DNA of 64,000 bases, taken from contig JACOUL010000042.1 of the NCBI GenBank assembly GCA_016177875.1, positions 55,750-119,749 on the forward strand. The letters are read 5' to 3'. The stretch is from Burkholderiales bacterium. GTDB taxonomy: Bacteria > Pseudomonadota > Gammaproteobacteria > Burkholderiales > Burkholderiaceae_D. Positions 60,427 to 64,000 of this stretch are shown piece after piece. How positions within the stretch are numbered: position 1 is the stretch's first letter; every line of letters begins with the position of its first letter. Made by a program: the position numbers and the translations under genes. Under the pieces are notes generated by a model. That model was not told the DNA's origin. It saw only the letters and a program-made list of their open reading frames with translations, and made no database searches.

Positions 60427-61626
60427 GGTATAGCTCAGGCCCATCGCTTCCCGGACATCCCGCATGGTTTCCTGGGCGAGTTTACGGGCTCGATCGCAGC
60501 CATCCGCCACGATGGCTCGAACCAGCGAGGGATCGTCCAGATACTGCTGGGCACGTTCGCGCATCGGCTCCTGCTCCTTGAGGATCGCGTCGATTACCGG
60601 CTGCTTGCATTCCAGGCAGCCGATGCCGGCTGAGGTACAGCCCTTAACGACCCATTCCTTGGTCGGCCCGTCGGAATACACCTTGTGCAATTGCCATACC
60701 GGGCATTTTTCCGGATCGCCCTTGTCGGTACGCCGCACGCGCGCCGGATCGGTCGGCATGGTGCGCACTTTCTTGACGACGGCATCTTTTTCTTCGCGCA
60801 GGGCGATGGTATTGCCATAGCTCTTGGACATTTTCTGCCCATCGAGACCTGGCAGGCGCGATGCTTCCGTCAAACGCGCTTGCGGTTCCACCAGGATCAG
60901 CTTGCGGCTGCCTTCGAGATAGCCGAACAAACGCTCGCGATCGATCATCGACAGGTTTTGCGCATCGTCGACCATGGCTTTCGCCTGTTCCAAGGCATCT
61001 TCCTTGCCCTGCTCCTGATATGCCGTACGCAATTCGTTATAAAGCTTTGCGCGCTTGGCACCGAGCTTTTTGACGGCTTCCTGCGCCTTTTCTTCGAAAC
61101 CCTTTTCCTTGCCGTACAAATGATTAAAACGGCGGGCGATTTCACGCATCATTTCGATGTGCGGCACTTGATCTTCACCGACCGGCACGATACTGGCGCG
61201 ATAGATCAGAACGTCGGCAGCTTGCAACAAGGGGTAGCCGAGAAAGCCATAAGTAGCCAAATCGCGTTCGGCGAGTTTCTCTTGCTGATCCTTGTAGGTC
61301 GGCACGCGTTCGAGCCAACCCAGAGGGGTGGCCATCGACAGCAGAAGATGCAACTCTGCGTGTTCCGGCACCTGCGACTGGATGAAAATCGTGGCCTGCG
61401 AAGGATCGACGCCGGCCGCCAGCCAGTCGATCACCATATCCCAAGTGCTGGTTTCGATTTGGCTCGGATCTTCGTAATGCGTGGTCAACGCATGCCAGTC
61501 GGCGACGAAAAACAGGCAAGGCATTTCAGACTGCAGCTTGATCCAGTTTTTCAGGGCGCCGTGATAGTGGCCGAGATGCAGAGCGCCGGTGGGGCGCATG
61601 CCGGAGACAACGCGATCGGGATACAT
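60424..61626 (-). CDS. trpS: Tryptophanyl-tRNA synthetase
   Basis: Charges tRNA-Trp. The 400-residue class I synthetase has the HIGH-type motif [12 protein letters not shown] (17-20), [22 protein letters not shown], and KMSKS in [14 protein letters not shown]. It is longer than the 330-residue E. coli enzyme, with a cysteine-containing insert near the C-terminus ([17 protein letters not shown]), as in the long betaproteobacterial form. It follows the site-2 protease gene by 4 bases. Its stop is formed by TAGTAG within a MITE-end-like sequence. Confidence 0.96.
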   Translation of the reverse strand: MYPDRVVSGMRPTGALHLGHYHGALKNWIKLQSEMPCLFFVADWHALTTHYEDPSQIETSTWDMVIDWLAAGVDPSQATIFIQSQVPEHAELHLLLSMATPLGWLERVPTYKDQQEKLAERDLATYGFLGYPLLQAADVLIYRASIVPVGEDQVPHIEMMREIARRFNHLYGKEKGFEEKAQEAVKKLGAKRAKLYNELRTAYQEQGKEDALEQAKAMVDDAQNLSMIDRERLFGYLEGSRKLILVEPQARLTEASRLPGLDGQKMSKSYGNTIALREEKDAVVKKVRTMPTDPARVRRTDKGDPEKCPVWQLHKVYSDGPTKEWVVKGCTSAGIGCLECKQPVIDAILKEQEPMRERAQQYLDDPSLVRAIVADGCDRARKLAQETMRDVREAMGLSYT

Positions 61627-61630
61627 GTTT

Positions 61631-62287
61631 TTAGCTTAGGAATACGGTCAGGGGGGAAACTATCAATTTTAAGAGCTTTTCTGCAACGACCATCACAGGC
61701 ACCATCCAATATTGTAATACCTGCAGAAACATCAGGGCGATGACGATGAAGAATCCATATCGTTCTATCTGAGCGAATTGGTAGGCCTGTCTATGGGGCA
61801 GCAAACCGGTCATGATTCGGCCACCGTCCAGAGGAGGAATCGGCAACAAATTGAATGCAAAAATCACCAGATTAACGAGCACGCCGGCTTCAGCCATTCT
61901 CATAAAAAACGGCTCATAGATATTCAATCCACGCAGCGCAATCGACAGCACCAGCCAAAACAAAGCCATGACCAAATTGGCAGCAGGCCCGGCCAAGGCC
62001 ACCCAAATCATGTCACGCTTCGGTTTGCGTAACTTGCCCCAATCAACAGGCACCGGCTTTGCATAACCGAATAGAAACGGGCTGCCGACGAAATACAAAA
62101 CGACCGGAATGATGATCGTACCAACCGGATCAATGTGTTTGACCGGGTTAAGGCTCATACGGCCTTGCAAGTACGCTGTGGAATCGCCGAAGTACTTTGC
62201 TGCATAGGCATGGGAAGCTTCATGCAAAGTGATGGCAAAGAGGATGGGCAATACGTAGACGGCGAAATTCTGGATGAGTTGGTCCAT
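61631..62287 (-). CDS. Site-2 protease family (M50) membrane peptidase
   Basis: A 218-residue integral membrane zinc metallopeptidase of the YwhC/M50 type, without PDZ domains. HExxH is His22-Glu-Ala-Ser-His26 in AITLHEASHAYAAKYFGD, and the third ligand lies in NLLPIPPLDGGRI. Five or so hydrophobic helices are visible. The natural substrate is unknown. It sits between the YciO/Sua5 gene and trpS, the usual order in this group. Confidence 0.9.
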   Translation of the reverse strand: MDQLIQNFAVYVLPILFAITLHEASHAYAAKYFGDSTAYLQGRMSLNPVKHIDPVGTIIIPVVLYFVGSPFLFGYAKPVPVDWGKLRKPKRDMIWVALAGPAANLVMALFWLVLSIALRGLNIYEPFFMRMAEAGVLVNLVIFAFNLLPIPPLDGGRIMTGLLPHRQAYQFAQIERYGFFIVIALMFLQVLQYWMVPVMVVAEKLLKLIVSPLTVFLS

Positions 62288-62299
62288 GCGTGGATTCTA

Positions 62300-62938
62300 T
62301 CAGGCTTCGAGTCCGAAAACGGCTGCATCTCCTCGCCCTTGCCGCATTAGCACGGGCGCCGGGCCTGTCAAATCAATCACGGTCGTCGGCTCGAGACTGC
62401 AGGCGCCGCCGTCGATCACCAGCTCGATCTGCCGTTCCAGTTTTTCACGCACGGCCTCGGGATCGGTTAACGGCTGATCATCATTGGGCAACATCAAGGT
62501 GGTGCCCAGCAGCGGCTGCTGCAGCTCTTCCAGCAAAGCATGTGCTATCGGATTCTCGGGCACGCGCAATCCTATTGTTTTACGCGAAGGATGGCTGACG
62601 CGGCGCGGCACTTCCTTGCTCGCCTCCAAAATGAAGGTGTACGGTCCCGGCGTGGCGGACTTCAACAAGCGGTATTGGCTGTTGTCGATACGCGCATATT
62701 GCGCGATTTCCGAAAGATCGCGGCATAGCAAGGTGAGATGATGTTTGTCGTCGACGCCGCGAATGCGGCGCAAGCGCGTTACTGCATCCTTGTCATCAAG
62801 ATGACACACGAGTGCGTAACAAGAATCCGTCGGCAAGGCGATGATGCCACCCGCATGCACGATTTGCGCGGCTTGCCGAATCAATCGGAGTTGCGGATTG
62901 TCCGGATGAATTTGAAAAAATTGGCTCATAAATGACAA
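62300..62938 (-). CDS. YciO/Sua5/TsaC-family protein
   Basis: A 212-residue YrdC-fold protein related to threonylcarbamoyl-AMP synthase, which prepares the t6A modification of tRNA. Seen: AGGIIALPTDSCYALVCHLDDKDAV (nucleotide site), LRRIRGVDDKHHLTLLCRDL, GPYTFILEASKEVPRR and TIGLRVPENPIAHALLE. The sequence is closer to YciO than to TsaC: the serine-rich SAN loop appears as TTLMLPNDDQ. A role in t6A is therefore possible but not certain. It is followed by the M50 peptidase gene after 12 bases. Confidence 0.85.
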   Translation of the reverse strand: MSFMSQFFQIHPDNPQLRLIRQAAQIVHAGGIIALPTDSCYALVCHLDDKDAVTRLRRIRGVDDKHHLTLLCRDLSEIAQYARIDNSQYRLLKSATPGPYTFILEASKEVPRRVSHPSRKTIGLRVPENPIAHALLEELQQPLLGTTLMLPNDDQPLTDPEAVREKLERQIELVIDGGACSLEPTTVIDLTGPAPVLMRQGRGDAAVFGLEA

Positions 62939-62961
62939 CGGCGGCTATTGATGCCGCCGTT
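62937..62961. repeat. Hairpin between htpX and the YciO-type gene
   Basis: AACGGCGGC/GCCGCCGTT, a perfect 9-bp stem with loop TATTGAT, just after the htpX stop. It lacks a clear T run, so it is a weak terminator at best. Confidence 0.5.
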
Positions 62962-62978
62962 ATGTAAAGGATGTGATT

Positions 62979-63848
62979 TTATCGTGCCTGTAACGCCGCG
63001 ATTCTTTCTTCAATCGGCGGATGACTGGAAAACAGCGCCAGGAAACCCGGCTTGTCGCTGATACCCAGCGCACGCATCGATTGCGGCAATTCGTTCGGCT
63101 CCATGCCCCCCAGTCGCGCCAATGCATGAATCATCGGCTGAGGCGTGCCGAGCAATTGCGCCGAACCCGCATCGGCCCGATATTCGCGATAACGCGAGAA
63201 CCAAGCAACGATCATCGACGCAGCGATCCCGAAAACAATTTGGCAGATGAACACCGTCGCCATATAACCGATGCCCGGGCCGCTGCTGTTGTCACGCGAC
63301 AAAGCGCGGTCGACCGCGTAGCCGACCACGCGCGACAGGAAAACCACAAAGGTATTCACTACGCCCTGGATCAGCGTCAAGGTGACCATGTCACCATTAG
63401 CCACGTGCGCAACTTCATGACCGAGCACGGCTTCGACTTCTTCGCGTGTCATGGTTTCCAGCAAACCGGTCGAGACAGCCACCAAGGCAGAATCTTTGAA
63501 GGCGCCGGTCGCAAATGCATTCGGTTCACCTTCATAGATTGCCACTTCCGGCATGCCGATGCCGGCGCGCTCGGCCAACTTGCGCACCGTATCCACCAGC
63601 CAGAATTCGGTCGAATTCGACGGAGAATCGATCACATGCGCGCCGGTCGACCACTTGGCCATGGGCTTGCTCATCAACAGCGAGATGATCGAGCCGGTGA
63701 AACCGACGATCAACGAAAACACCGCCAGCATCGGTATATTCAGGCCGCTTTGCGTGAGAAAACGGTCGACGCCCAGCACGGACAACACGATGGTCATCAC
63801 CGCGATAACGGCGATGTTGGTGGCGATGAATAACAGAATTCGTTTCAT
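62979..63848 (-). CDS. htpX: Membrane metalloprotease HtpX
   Basis: Zinc-dependent inner-membrane protease (M48B) that degrades misfolded membrane proteins. The 289 residues have two N-terminal helices ([20 protein letters not shown] and about 35-55), HExxH in [17 protein letters not shown], two further helices, and the third metal ligand in the [19 protein letters not shown] region. The length equals E. coli HtpX (293). GGGAG lies 9 bases before ATG 63848. An IS transposase ends only 24 bases upstream, so the native promoter may have been displaced. Confidence 0.95.
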   Translation of the reverse strand: MKRILLFIATNIAVIAVMTIVLSVLGVDRFLTQSGLNIPMLAVFSLIVGFTGSIISLLMSKPMAKWSTGAHVIDSPSNSTEFWLVDTVRKLAERAGIGMPEVAIYEGEPNAFATGAFKDSALVAVSTGLLETMTREEVEAVLGHEVAHVANGDMVTLTLIQGVVNTFVVFLSRVVGYAVDRALSRDNSSGPGIGYMATVFICQIVFGIAASMIVAWFSRYREYRADAGSAQLLGTPQPMIHALARLGGMEPNELPQSMRALGISDKPGFLALFSSHPPIEERIAALQAR

Positions 63849-63872
63849 TGCATTAGCTCCCTAAGAACCTGA

Positions 63873-64000
63873 TCAGTATCTTCGCAACAATAATGCCAAG
63901 AAAGCCAGGATAACGAACTGCAAGCTGGTTTCGAGCTTGCGCTCGCAGTTTTTCCAAAGTCTTCTGCATTTCTCCAGCCAAGCAAATGAACGCTCCACGA
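63873..64000 (-). mobile_element. C-terminal end of an IS5-type transposase (cut by window)
   Basis: Reading the minus strand from the window edge gives 42 residues, VERSFAWLEKCRRLWKNCER followed by KLETSLQF, hydrophobic residues and RRY, then a TGA at 63873. The VERSFAWL and RRL-KxxE pattern is the C-terminal end of IS5-family DDE transposases, including the catalytic Glu. Most of the element lies beyond the window, so completeness and subgroup cannot be judged. Confidence 0.82.

Overview
The window looks like a chromosome segment of a betaproteobacterium in the order Burkholderiales, most likely family Oxalobacteraceae (Herminiimonas/Janthinobacterium-like). This rests on gene order (alaA-hom-thrC-moeA; rpsF-priB-rpsR-rplI; trpS-dapA-bamC), on the protein families, and on a moderate GC content that looks like the mid-50s percent by eye. 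No rRNA, tRNA or CRISPR array was recognised. The organism assignment is inference from content, not from a database search.

Layout: 1-8.4 kb (minus strand) is a threonine branch: alaA-like aminotransferase, hom, thrC and the start of moeA. Between hom and thrC sit a kbl gene, a small anchored protein, an unrecognised AT-richer gene and a shortened methyltransferase gene. 8.5-16.1 kb (plus) is a complete L-Ara4N lipid A modification operon (arnT, an EmrE-type flippase, arnB, arnC, arnA as two separate genes, arnD). It is followed by bcp and phoH. 18.4-21.6 kb (minus) holds pit, its DUF47 partner and dnaB.

21.9-38.1 kb is an accessory block between dnaB and rplI, genes that are often adjacent in this group. 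It holds an exporter with a His-rich tail, an acyl-CoA/hydrolase/MaoC catabolic operon, a giant MalT-like/BTAD regulator, a lone Liv-type binding protein with a second acyl-CoA synthetase, a PAS histidine kinase with its LuxR regulator, and a FecR-like protein with a CHASE2 adenylate cyclase. A MITE-like element sits between the binding protein gene and its apparent terminator.

38.2-42.4 kb is core: rplI, rpsR, priB, rpsF, divergent lexA with a clear SOS box, trmJ and suhB. 42.4-51.1 kb (minus) is a three-gene operon, tpsB - CHAT peptidase - tpsA. It encodes two-partner secretion of a 1548-residue repetitive adhesin with a caspase-like peptidase gene between exporter and substrate, and it is the most interesting system here. 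51.4-64 kb is again mostly core: mutS with a coupled exported protein, slyD, roxA/ycfD, an Ala-rich lipoprotein whose gene overlaps a convergent MBL-hydrolase gene, bamC, dapA, trpS, a site-2 protease, a YciO/Sua5 protein, htpX, and the tail of an IS5-type transposase cut by the window edge.

Two families of small repeats are visible. One is a hairpin repeat of about 40 bp with five intergenic copies. The other is the MITE-like element, whose terminal sequence recurs at the trpS stop codon and whose folded core recurs downstream of lexA.
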